Assembly (NCBI GenBank): GCA_964574865.1
Contig: CAZNOT010000001.1
Location: 1-61,611 of the forward strand
DNA from: DATDYW01 sp964574865
GTDB lineage: Bacteria; Patescibacteriota; Minisyncoccia; Phycocordibacterales; JAACPR01
DNA: 61,611 nt
Direction of reading: 5' to 3'
Part shown: positions 26,880 through 34,450 of the stretch, one piece after another
How positions within the stretch are numbered: position 1 is the stretch's first letter
How the letters are laid out: every line of letters begins with the position of its first letter
The notes under the pieces: generated by a model
Seen by the model: only the letters and a program-made list of their open reading frames with translations
Told to the model about the DNA's origin: nothing
The model's database searches: none
Made by a program: the position numbers and the translations under genes

Positions 26880-26897
26880 GCGCCTAGTTTACCAGCG

Positions 26898-27419
26898 CTA
26901 CGCCTCGGCGCGGCCGGCCTTGTTCTCCTCTTTCTGGGCCTCGACGACGGCCTCCGGGACCGCCTCGGCGGCAGCCTCGGCCGGAGCCGCGGCCTCGTCG
27001 GACTCCTCGCGGGAGGACTCGCGGCGCTTCTTCTCGGCCTCGCGGAGCTCGGCGGCGAGCGCGGCGGTGGTCTTCTCGGAATCCGGCACCGTCAGGACGA
27101 CGATGTGGCGGATCACGGCGACGTCGCGCGCGAGTTCCTCGTTGATGAGGGTGAGCGCCTCCGGCTCGGCCTCGAACTTGAAGTGGCCGAAGAAGGCCGT
27201 GTCGTACTTCTGGTACTTGCCCTCGACCTCCTTGCGGATGGTGTAGGCCAGACGTACCTGGTGCGGCTCGCCGTGAGACACGACTTCCCCGCCCGCTTTC
27301 TGGATAAGGCTTTTAATCTTTTCCGCTGCCCCGCGGATACCGTCTTCGCCGAGCGTCGGGGCGATCTGGAAGCCAACCTCGTAGAGGCGGACTCGCTCGG
27401 ACTTTTCGTTGTTTGTCAT
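26898..27419 (-). CDS. rpsF: Ribosomal protein S6 with a long acidic tail
   Basis: Residues 10-105 form the S6 fold (RLYEVGFQIAPTLGEDGIRGAAEKIKSLI, VRLAYTIRKEVEGKYQKYDTAFFGHFKF). The protein is 173 aa, compared with about 95-135 for most S6 proteins. The extra C-terminal 55 residues are Ala/Glu-rich and probably disordered. First gene of rpsF-ssb-rpsR. Confidence 0.96.
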   Translation of the reverse strand: MTNNEKSERVRLYEVGFQIAPTLGEDGIRGAAEKIKSLIQKAGGEVVSHGEPHQVRLAYTIRKEVEGKYQKYDTAFFGHFKFEAEPEALTLINEELARDVAVIRHIVVLTVPDSEKTTAALAAELREAEKKRRESSREESDEAAAPAEAAAEAVPEAVVEAQKEENKAGRAEA

Positions 27420-27478
27420 ACGGGCGGGAAACTACCACGCGAACGGTGAAGCCGCAATAAGGCCCTTATGGGTCCGCG

Positions 27479-28294
27479 CTAGAAGCTAAAAACGCGGCGA
27501 GCGTTCCGGAGGAGAGTTTCGGCCGCTTCGGCCTCCCCCGCCCCCTTGAGGGCCGCCAGGGCGCGGACAACCTCCCAGACGAAGGCGGGCTCGTTGCGCT
27601 TACCGCGGTGCGGGACGGGGGCGACATACGGGCAGTCGGTCTCGGAGAGGATGCGGTCCCAGGGCGCGAAGCGGACCAGCAGGGCGTAGCTCTCGGCGAA
27701 GGTGATGACGCCCGTGAACGAGACGGTGAAGCCCCGATCGAGGATGGCGCGCAGGTGGTCCTCGGAGCCGGCGAAGAAGTGGAAGTTGGCGGTGGGCGCG
27801 AGGCCGCCGCGCGCGGCCTCGTCGAAGATGCCGAGCACGTCGTCGTAGGCGTCGCGGCAGTGAATCATGAGCGGCTTCCCCGCCGCCGCGGCGATGGCGA
27901 TCTGACCCTCGAACGCGGCGCGCTGGAGCGCCTTCGCGGCGGCCTCGTTCTCGGCGGGCAGACGCGAGTAGTCGAGGCCACACTCGCCGATCGCGACCGC
28001 GGCGGGGTTCTCGGCGAGGCCCGCGAAGACGGCGGCGTCCCAAGCCTCCCCTTCCTCCTCCGTCGAGCCGCCCTTCACGTAGAGCGGGTGAAGGCCAACG
28101 GTGGCGTAGCGGCCATCGCCGGAAAGTTCAATCGCGCGGGCGGACGATTCGGCGGAGACGCCGACGGCAATCGACGCGACGCCCGCCTCTTTGGCGCGCG
28201 CGACAACCTCGTCGCGGTCTGCGTCGTAAACGTCGAAGTTGAGATGCCCGTGGCAGTCGGTCGCGCGGACCCAAGACGGGAGAGGCTGCGTCAT
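27479..28294 (-). CDS. tatD: TatD family metal-dependent DNase
   Basis: The 271-aa protein has TatD landmarks: DCHGHLNFDVYD at the N-terminus (metal-binding His pair), AIGECGLDYSR near residues 110-120, KPLMIHCRDAYDDV near 155-168, ANFHFFAGS near 190 and ILSETDCPYVAPVPHRGKRNEP near 230-252, the last with the catalytic Asp. Members act as 3'-5' DNases or in quality control. It follows metG by 3 bases and is on the same transcript, a pairing common in bacteria. Confidence 0.95.
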   Translation of the reverse strand: MTQPLPSWVRATDCHGHLNFDVYDADRDEVVARAKEAGVASIAVGVSAESSARAIELSGDGRYATVGLHPLYVKGGSTEEEGEAWDAAVFAGLAENPAAVAIGECGLDYSRLPAENEAAAKALQRAAFEGQIAIAAAAGKPLMIHCRDAYDDVLGIFDEAARGGLAPTANFHFFAGSEDHLRAILDRGFTVSFTGVITFAESYALLVRFAPWDRILSETDCPYVAPVPHRGKRNEPAFVWEVVRALAALKGAGEAEAAETLLRNARRVFSF

Positions 28295-28297
28295 TGC

Positions 28298-29740
28298 CTA
28301 CGCTTCGACGCGGGGGTAAATCGGCTCGGGCTTCGCGTTGGCGCGCAGCGCGGCGAGCACAGCGGCGGCGCCCTTGGGGACGATAGGCTCGGCCATGCGG
28401 GCGATTTCGAAGAGGGACTGGCGCATCTCGGCGAGGAGGACCTTCGCGCGCGGGAGGTCGGTCTTCACGAGCTTGAACGGCTCGGTCTCCTGAATCTTGC
28501 GGTCGAGCGCGCCGATCTGCTCCCAGGCGAAATCGGCCGCGGCCTTGAGGTTCCACGAGTGGAAGCCGGCGAGGTAGACCTCGGGCAGATTGGTCTCGAC
28601 GAGCTCGGAACCTTCCGGCAGGTGCATTTCGGACAGCGTGAGAATGCGGCTCGCGAGGTTGCCGAAGCCGTTCTGGAGGCCCGAGCGGTAGCTCTCGGCG
28701 AAGCGGGCGGCGGTGAAGTCGGAGTCCTCGAAGGGGCTAAGCTCGCGGATGGCGAAGAAGCGGAGCGCGTCGGAGCCGTGCGTCGCGACGAGCGCGAGCG
28801 GGTCGACGACGTTGCCGAGCGTCTTGGACATTTTCTGGCCGTCGGAGGTGATGAATCCGTTGACCACGACGCGGCGGGACGGCGGGAGCTCGGCGGCGAG
28901 GAGCATCGCCTGCCAGCGGAGTGATTGCTGCGCGAGGTTGTCCTTGCCGCAGAACTGCGTCGGCTCCCCTTCCCCCCAGTAGCGGCCGAAGCGCGCCTCG
29001 TCCTCGGGCCAGCCGAGGCACGAGATGTAGTTCACGAGCGCGTCGAACCAGACGTACATCACGTGGTCGGCGTCGTCCGGGACCGGAATCCCCCACGGCA
29101 TCTTGGCCGCGAGGCGCGAGACGCTGAAGTCCTCGAGGCCCTGCGCGATGAGCCCGCGCGCCTCGCGGGCGCGCTCGTCGGGCACGACGAAGTCGTGGTG
29201 CGCGGCGAGCAGATCCGAGAGCTGCTGCGCGAACTTCGAGAACGCGAAGAAGTAGTTTTCCTCTTCAATTTCCTCGGGCACCTTGCCGGGGTGGTGCGGG
29301 CAGCTGCCGTCCGGGAGCAGATCCTTCTCGGTCACGAACATCTCGCAGCCGACGCAGTAGAGGCCGCGGTAGGCTTTCTTGTAGATGTGGCCGTTCGCCG
29401 CGACGCGGCGCCAGAACTCCTGGGCGGCCGTTTTGTGGTGCGCGTCGGTGGTGCGGGTGAAGGCGTCCCAGGTGAGGTCGAGGGAGTCCTTGAGCGCGCG
29501 GAAGGGCGCGGACATCTCGTCGACGAACGCCTGCGGATCCTTCCCCTCCTCCTTCGCACGCTGGAGGATTTTGGTGCCGTGCTCGTCGGTGCCGGTGTTG
29601 AAGAAGACGTCGCGGCCACGAGCGCGGTGGAAACGCGCCGCCGCGTCGGCGCGAACAATCTCCACGGCGAAGCCGATGTGGGGCGCGCCGTTGACGTACG
29701 GGAGCGTGGTGGTGAGGTAGAGGGGCTGGCGATGTTCCAT
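28298..29740 (-). CDS. metG: Methionyl-tRNA synthetase
   Basis: A class Ia synthetase of 480 aa. The HIGH-type motif is GAPHIGFAVE (residues 19-23 region), the zinc knuckle reads CVGCEMFVTEKDLLPDGSC then HHPG, and the KMSKS loop is KMSKTLGN. The C-terminal anticodon domain is short and there is no tRNA-binding appendix, so this is the small form. Its ATG is unaccompanied by a Shine-Dalgarno sequence. First gene of metG-tatD. Confidence 0.96.
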   Translation of the reverse strand: MEHRQPLYLTTTLPYVNGAPHIGFAVEIVRADAAARFHRARGRDVFFNTGTDEHGTKILQRAKEEGKDPQAFVDEMSAPFRALKDSLDLTWDAFTRTTDAHHKTAAQEFWRRVAANGHIYKKAYRGLYCVGCEMFVTEKDLLPDGSCPHHPGKVPEEIEEENYFFAFSKFAQQLSDLLAAHHDFVVPDERAREARGLIAQGLEDFSVSRLAAKMPWGIPVPDDADHVMYVWFDALVNYISCLGWPEDEARFGRYWGEGEPTQFCGKDNLAQQSLRWQAMLLAAELPPSRRVVVNGFITSDGQKMSKTLGNVVDPLALVATHGSDALRFFAIRELSPFEDSDFTAARFAESYRSGLQNGFGNLASRILTLSEMHLPEGSELVETNLPEVYLAGFHSWNLKAAADFAWEQIGALDRKIQETEPFKLVKTDLPRAKVLLAEMRQSLFEIARMAEPIVPKGAAAVLAALRANAKPEPIYPRVEA

Positions 29741-29791
29741 AGAACCAGAGATTACGCTGTGGCGGACGCAGCGTCGAGTACCGGGCGGCTA

Positions 29792-29911
29792 GAGCGTGCC
29801 CAAAAGCCCCGCCCAGCGAGGCGCCGAGGAGCGAGAAACCGAGGCGTACTGATGTACGGTGAGGGTTCGCGTGACGACGGCAACGAAGCTGGCGGGGCTT
29901 TTGGGCATGCT
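29792..29911 (-). terminator. Long hairpin with divergent GTAC core (element D)
   Basis: Arms at 29792-29816 (GCCCAAAAGCCCCGCC) and 29889-29911 pair as a long outer stem. Between them lies GTACTGATGTAC at 29846-29857, a GTAC-N4-GTAC core like those of the other elements, although flanking bases differ and the orientation appears reversed. It follows directly on the stop of the AI-2E family gene. Confidence 0.6.
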
Positions 29912-31021
29912 CTACTCCCCCGCTTTCTCCCGCGCCATCTCCGTCTGCTTGCGGCGCTCAAGGTCGAGGAGGAGCTCCATGCCGACGGCGGCGAGCGGCA
30001 CCGAGAGGAGCATGCCGATGAAGCCGGCGAGCTTGGCGCCGATGACGAGCGCGAGGATGGCGACCACGGACGGGATGCCGACGATCTTCTTCACCACGAG
30101 CGGCTGGAGCAGGTTGTTCTCGAACTGCTGCACGAGCACGTAGACCGCGAGGACGGCGAGGCCGAGGCTGGTGCCGCCCGCGGAGAACGAGAGCGTCACC
30201 GCCGGGATAGCCGCGAGAATCGGCCCCACGACCGGCACGAGCTCGAGCACGCCCGCGAGGAGAGCGAGGAGGAGCGGCGAGGGCACCGGAGTGCCCACGA
30301 GGGCGCCGACGAGCGAGAGGGCGAGGTAGGTCATGAGCCCCACGAGCACGCCGAGGATGAGCTGCCCCTGCATCCAGAGGCCGATCTTACGCTGCGCGCG
30401 CACCCAGAGGTCGAGCGCGTAGACCTCGTGCTGCGCGGGCACGACGATGCGCAGGAAATTCTCGACGCCGCGCTCCTGCGCCGCGAGGTAGAACGAGAGC
30501 ACGATGATGAGCGCGAACGAGAGGAGGCCGCCGAAGACGGTCGAGGCGGTCGCGAAGACGGAGTAGGTCGCGCCGGAGACAGGGCCCTCGAGCGAGGATA
30601 GGAGGTTGCCCTTCGCGAGCTCGGCGCCGAGGCCATCGAGGAAAGACGGCACGGCCGGGAGGCTACCGATCGTCTCGGTCTCGCCGAGCGACTCGAGGAG
30701 GCCGGGCAGGCGCTCGGCGAGGGTACGCGCCTCGGAAATGAAGGTCGGCGCGAATTGCGTCGAGAGCAGCGCGAAGAATCCTGCGCCCGCGAGGTAGACG
30801 GCGAGGACGGAGAGCGTGCGCGGGATTCGCATGCGGCTGCGCTGGAGCGCGCGCGTCAGCGGGTCGATGGCCGCCGCGATGACGACGGCGGCGAGCACGA
30901 CGAGGACGACGTCGCGCAGCGCGTCGGCCGCGGCGGCGAGCGCGAGCGCGACGAAGAACTTGAGAAGCGCGCCGCCACTCACGTTCACGACGATCGACGG
31001 GCTCTCTGTTTTCTTGGCCAT
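29912..31021 (-). CDS. AI-2E family transporter (YdiK/PerM-like)
   Basis: The 369-aa protein has about eight membrane helices and family landmarks: GPILAAIPAVTLSFS, LVQQFENNLLQPLVVKKIVGIPSVVAILALVIGAKLAGFIGMLLSVPLAA near the C-terminus. Members export small molecules or act as ion antiporters; the name AI-2E does not prove autoinducer export. A longer frame is open upstream, but the start at 31021 is used because a TAGAAT box ends 8 bases before it. Ends at element D. Confidence 0.9.
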   Translation of the reverse strand: MAKKTESPSIVVNVSGGALLKFFVALALAAAADALRDVVLVVLAAVVIAAAIDPLTRALQRSRMRIPRTLSVLAVYLAGAGFFALLSTQFAPTFISEARTLAERLPGLLESLGETETIGSLPAVPSFLDGLGAELAKGNLLSSLEGPVSGATYSVFATASTVFGGLLSFALIIVLSFYLAAQERGVENFLRIVVPAQHEVYALDLWVRAQRKIGLWMQGQLILGVLVGLMTYLALSLVGALVGTPVPSPLLLALLAGVLELVPVVGPILAAIPAVTLSFSAGGTSLGLAVLAVYVLVQQFENNLLQPLVVKKIVGIPSVVAILALVIGAKLAGFIGMLLSVPLAAVGMELLLDLERRKQTEMAREKAGE

Positions 31022-31053
31022 GCGCGACAATTCTAGCACCGGGCCGCGAGGCG

Positions 31054-32346
31054 CTAGCGGAGGTTCTCCACGAGCGCGCGGGCGAGCATAGACTCGCCGC
31101 CGGCGGGCCCGACGAGGGCGAGGTTTGCGCGCGACGGCACGAACGTCTTGGCGGCGGCGCGCTTCAGGTCGCCCGCGGTCACGGCGCGCACGCGCGCGAG
31201 CCACGCGGACGGCGCCTCGGGCGCGCGGGCGAGGAGCGCTTCGTCGGCCCATCGGAGCGCCACCGCCTCGGAAGTCTCGAGGCCAGTCGTGAAGGTCGAA
31301 GCGTAGTACTCCTTCGCCTTCGCGAGCTCGGCGCGCGAGAGTGGCTCGCGCGCGAGGCGCGAGAGCTCTCCGCCGATCGCGGCTACCGCTTCGTCGACGC
31401 GGTCGGCCGCGACACCGACGGACACGGTGAACGAGCCGCTGGAGGATTCCGGGTGGTAGTCGGCCTCGGCGTAGTAGCAGAGGCCGCGCTCGGCGCGGAG
31501 CGCGAGGTTGAGGCGGGACGACATCCCCTGCCCCGCGACCGTCTGGAGGAGCGCCCACGCGGGCTCGGTGCGGTGGCCGAGGCCCGGCGCGGCGAACGCG
31601 AGCGCGAGGTGCGCCTGGTCGGTCTGACGCCGGGTGACGCGGACGCGCGGGCGCGACTGGCGCACGACGGCGCGCGGCAGCTCGGCGCGCCGGCCACGAG
31701 GCAGACCGCGGAGCGCCTCCTCGGCCACGCGGAACACCTCGGCGGCCTCGACCGGACCCGAGACCACGACGACCGAGTTGCGGGCCACGTAGTGGCGGTC
31801 GCGGAAGCGGAGCAGCGCGGCGCGCCCGAAGCGGCGCACGTTCGCTTTCGTGCCGAGAATCGGGCGGCCCGCCGCGTGGCCGCGGAAGAGGAGCTCGCGG
31901 GCAATTTCGGGCGCGCGGATGTCGGGCCGGTCGGCGTCGGCGTTGATTTCCTCGGTCACGACGCCGCGCTCCTTGCCGATTTCTTCCTCTGGGAAAGTGG
32001 AGCGCGCGAAGGACTCCCCCACGAGCGCGAGGAGCTCGCGCCACGCCCGGACGGGACCCTTGGCGTAGAACGCGACCGTCTCGTTGGAAGTCTCGGCGTC
32101 CGCTTGGCCGCCCAAGGCCTCAACCGCAACGTTCCAGTCGCGGTACGAGCGAGCCTCGGTGCCCTTGAAGCACATATGCTCGAGGAAGTGCGCCAGGCCA
32201 GAATCGGCCTTTTTCTCGAGGTTCGAGCCGGCCCGGGCGGCCACCAGCACGGTCGCGGTCGGCCCCGGGTGCGGCACGCAAATGACTTTCAGGCCCGACG
32301 GCAGCACCTTGACGAATTTACGATTTGCTGGCGACGAGGTGGTCAT
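31054..32346 (-). CDS. M16 family zinc peptidase
   Basis: The 430-aa protein carries the inverted zinc motif HFLEH at residues 53-57 (GLAHFLEHMCFKGTEAR) and the downstream ETSNETVAFY region typical of active M16 members. The C-terminal half is the second, non-catalytic M16 lobe. It lies 32 bases upstream of the AI-2E family gene on the same strand. The start follows TAAATT by 9 bases. It probably degrades peptides; there is no signal peptide, so it should be cytoplasmic. Confidence 0.93.
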   Translation of the reverse strand: MTTSSPANRKFVKVLPSGLKVICVPHPGPTATVLVAARAGSNLEKKADSGLAHFLEHMCFKGTEARSYRDWNVAVEALGGQADAETSNETVAFYAKGPVRAWRELLALVGESFARSTFPEEEIGKERGVVTEEINADADRPDIRAPEIARELLFRGHAAGRPILGTKANVRRFGRAALLRFRDRHYVARNSVVVVSGPVEAAEVFRVAEEALRGLPRGRRAELPRAVVRQSRPRVRVTRRQTDQAHLALAFAAPGLGHRTEPAWALLQTVAGQGMSSRLNLALRAERGLCYYAEADYHPESSSGSFTVSVGVAADRVDEAVAAIGGELSRLAREPLSRAELAKAKEYYASTFTTGLETSEAVALRWADEALLARAPEAPSAWLARVRAVTAGDLKRAAAKTFVPSRANLALVGPAGGESMLARALVENLR

Positions 32347-32465
32347 GGGAGCCGGAATTTACCCCCTACGGGAGGGGGCGGCAAATTTGACCAAAACCAC
32401 CTAAAGTGGCGATAAAATTTACGTGATTCTTGCCAAAAACTCCGTTCGCGGGTAAGCCTGTGCCA

Positions 32466-32909
32466 ATGAGCACACGCACACACGAAACGATTCGCGCCGC
32501 CCTCCTGCTAGCGGCAACCGAGGGGCTGTTCCCCTACGACGATCTCGGCCTACTGAGCCCGCCCGTACCGGTCCTCGGGCACGGCTGCAAGGAGAGCGCG
32601 CCGAGGGTGGCCCGACTCATCGGCTGGCTGACGCGCGTCAAAGCCGAGGACGAACCAGAAGACGGCGCGGCGGAGCGCCTCTACTTTGTCTCGCTCGAGA
32701 CGGAGGACGTGGTGGTCACGCTAAAGCCAGAGGGTCGAGACCGCTTCAGCGGGTACGAGCCGATGAGGGCTATCCAGATCGAATTCTGGAGGCGCTACGG
32801 GTTTCGGATCAGCTTTCGGAACAAGCTCACGTACGAGTGGGACGTCGGCGACGTGACCTCCCTCATCGAGCCGCTGCTGCCTCCCGAGGCGATCACGGGG
32901 AGACAGTGA
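32466..32909 (+). CDS. Hypothetical protein (147 aa)
   Basis: I do not recognise the family. It is soluble and mixed alpha/beta, with a strongly predicted N-terminal helix (THETIRAALLLAATEG) and a C-terminal part rich in aromatic residues (IEFWRRYGFRISFRNKLTYEWDVGDV). The start is set by a TTGCCA-17-TAAGCC promoter whose -10 ends 7 bases before this ATG; the upstream Met at 32430 would precede it. A T-tailed terminator follows. Confidence 0.7.
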   Translation: MSTRTHETIRAALLLAATEGLFPYDDLGLLSPPVPVLGHGCKESAPRVARLIGWLTRVKAEDEPEDGAAERLYFVSLETEDVVVTLKPEGRDRFSGYEPMRAIQIEFWRRYGFRISFRNKLTYEWDVGDVTSLIEPLLPPEAITGRQ

Positions 32910-32916
32910 TCGCGCC

Positions 32917-32949
32917 GGCCGCTCCGCAACGGGGCGGCTTTTCTTTTTA
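32917..32949 (+). terminator. Terminator overlapping the glyS stop codon
   Basis: The stem GCCGCTCCG/CGGGGCGGC is followed by TTTTCTTTTTAT. The glyS stop codon (plus TTA at 32947-32949) lies in the T run, so the two convergent genes share this end. Confidence 0.8.
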
Positions 32950-34335
32950 TGCCCGAAGCTTCGCGGCGAGATCCGCAATCGCGACGCGCTCCTGCTCGCC
33001 CGAGTCGCGGTGGCGGAGCGTGACGGTGTCGAGCGGATTGTCTTTGCCCTCCACGGTGTCGAAGTCGACGGTGACGCAGTACGGCGTGCCGATCTCATCC
33101 TGGCGGCGGTAGCGCTTGCCGATGTTGCCGTTGTCGTCGTAGGCGACGCGGCCCGGGAACGCGGCGCGGAGCTGAGCGCGAACCTCTTTCGCCTTCTCGA
33201 CGAGCTGCGGCTTGTTCTTGAGCAAGGGTGAGACGCAGACGAGGAACGGCGCGACCGCTGGCGCGAGCCTTAGGAACACGCGCGGCTCGCCGCCGAGCTC
33301 GTCCTCGGCGTAGGCGTCCGCGAGGACGGCGAGCACGGCGCGGTCGACGCCGAAGGACGGCTCGACGACGTGCGGCACGAGGCGCTCTTTGGTCTCCTCG
33401 TCGAAGTACGAGAGATCCTTGCCCGAGCGCGCCTGGTGCGCCGAGAGGTCGAAGTCGGTGCGGTACGCGAGGCCGTAGAGCTCCTTGCGGCCGAACGGGT
33501 AATCGAACTCGAAGTCGATGGTGCGCTTCGAGTAGTGCGCGCGGTCTTCGGCCGCGACCTCGAGCTCGTGCACTTTCTCCTGCGCGAGGCCGATGTCTCT
33601 CGTGTACTCCCACATTTCCTTGCGGAGCTCCTCGAAGGCAGCCTCCCACTCCCCAGGCTTCACGAAGTACTCGATCTCCATCTGCTCGAGCTCGCGCAGG
33701 CGGAAGATGAAGTCGCGCGGGGCAATCTCGTTGCGGAAAGCCTTGCCGATCTGCGCGAGGCCGAACGGCAGCTTCGGGTGGAAGGAATCGACGACGTTCT
33801 TGAAGTTCACGAACATGCCGCCGGCGGTCTCGGGGCGGAGGTACGAGACCGATGTGTCGTCCTCGATTGCGCCGACGTGGGTCTTGAGCATCATGTTGAA
33901 CTGGCGCACGTCGCCGAGCGCGTTCCCGTCCGGGCTCTTGACCCCCTTCTCCTTGATGAGCGCGTCCATGTCGGCCGCCTTCATACCCTTCGGGTCGACG
34001 CCCGCAGCCTCGAGCAGGTGGTCGGCGCGGTAGCGCTTTTTCGTCTCGAGATCTTCGACGAGCGGGTCGGCGAAACCGGCGACGTGGCCAGACGCCTCCC
34101 AGGCGGCTGGGTTCATGAGGATGGCCGCGTCGACGCCGTACATGTCATCGCGGTTCTGAACGAAGCGCGCCCACCAGAGCGATTTAATGTTCTGCTTGAG
34201 CGCGACGCCGAGCGGGCCAAAATCCCAGGTTCCGGCGAGTCCGCCGTAGATTTCAGAGCCCTGGTAAATGAAGCCCTTGCGCTTGCAGAGCGACACCAGC
34301 TTCTCCATCACGTTCTCGGGGCCATTGGTTTCCAT
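32947..34335 (-). CDS. glyS: Glycyl-tRNA synthetase, dimeric class II type
   Basis: The 462-aa protein is the single-chain alpha2 type, not the bacterial GlyQ/GlyS tetramer. It has the signatures EIYGGLAGTWDFGPLGVALKQNIKSLWW near the N-terminus, motif 2 FRNEIAPRDFIFRLRELEQMEIEYF, motif 3 EPSFGVDRAVLAVL, and a C-terminal anticodon domain. Start codons at 34335 and 34344 are both possible; the first (METNGPEN) is chosen because a CAGAAT box ends 7 bases upstream. It lies downstream of a long degenerate hairpin. Confidence 0.95.
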   Translation of the reverse strand: METNGPENVMEKLVSLCKRKGFIYQGSEIYGGLAGTWDFGPLGVALKQNIKSLWWARFVQNRDDMYGVDAAILMNPAAWEASGHVAGFADPLVEDLETKKRYRADHLLEAAGVDPKGMKAADMDALIKEKGVKSPDGNALGDVRQFNMMLKTHVGAIEDDTSVSYLRPETAGGMFVNFKNVVDSFHPKLPFGLAQIGKAFRNEIAPRDFIFRLRELEQMEIEYFVKPGEWEAAFEELRKEMWEYTRDIGLAQEKVHELEVAAEDRAHYSKRTIDFEFDYPFGRKELYGLAYRTDFDLSAHQARSGKDLSYFDEETKERLVPHVVEPSFGVDRAVLAVLADAYAEDELGGEPRVFLRLAPAVAPFLVCVSPLLKNKPQLVEKAKEVRAQLRAAFPGRVAYDDNGNIGKRYRRQDEIGTPYCVTVDFDTVEGKDNPLDTVTLRHRDSGEQERVAIADLAAKLRA

Positions 34336-34356
34336 GGGCGGCATTCTGCCCCGAGG

Positions 34357-34450
34357 AGAGCGAAGTAACAAGCAACGGGTAAAAAGTAACAAGTTCGGGC
34401 CAGGGCCGGTACTTGTTACCTATTACTTTTTACCTGTTGCTTCGCTCAGG
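34357..34450. repeat. Long degenerate hairpin (family 2, copy 3)
   Basis: The arms 34361-34402 and 34406-34450 are imperfect complements of about 40 bases. The first contains GTAACAAGCAACGGGTAAAA and the second TATTACTTTTTACCTGTTGC. The first arm is nearly identical to 3053-3090. It overlaps the stop of the leftward gene that ends at 34446. Confidence 0.65.

Noticed and set aside
26133..27449. Long plus-strand open frame of 438 codons over ssb, rpsR and rpsF
   Set aside because: It is a shadow of three clear genes on the other strand. High GC keeps the opposite frame open. The translation is Arg/Leu/Glu-rich without any family motif.
29741..29911. S-box or other riboswitch upstream of metG
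   Set aside because: The sequence here is element D, behind the AI-2E family gene. It lacks riboswitch core motifs, and metG has almost no leader.
28925..30601. 558-codon frame opposite metG and the AI-2E family gene
   Set aside because: It spans two real genes and the intergenic hairpin and has no recognisable domain.
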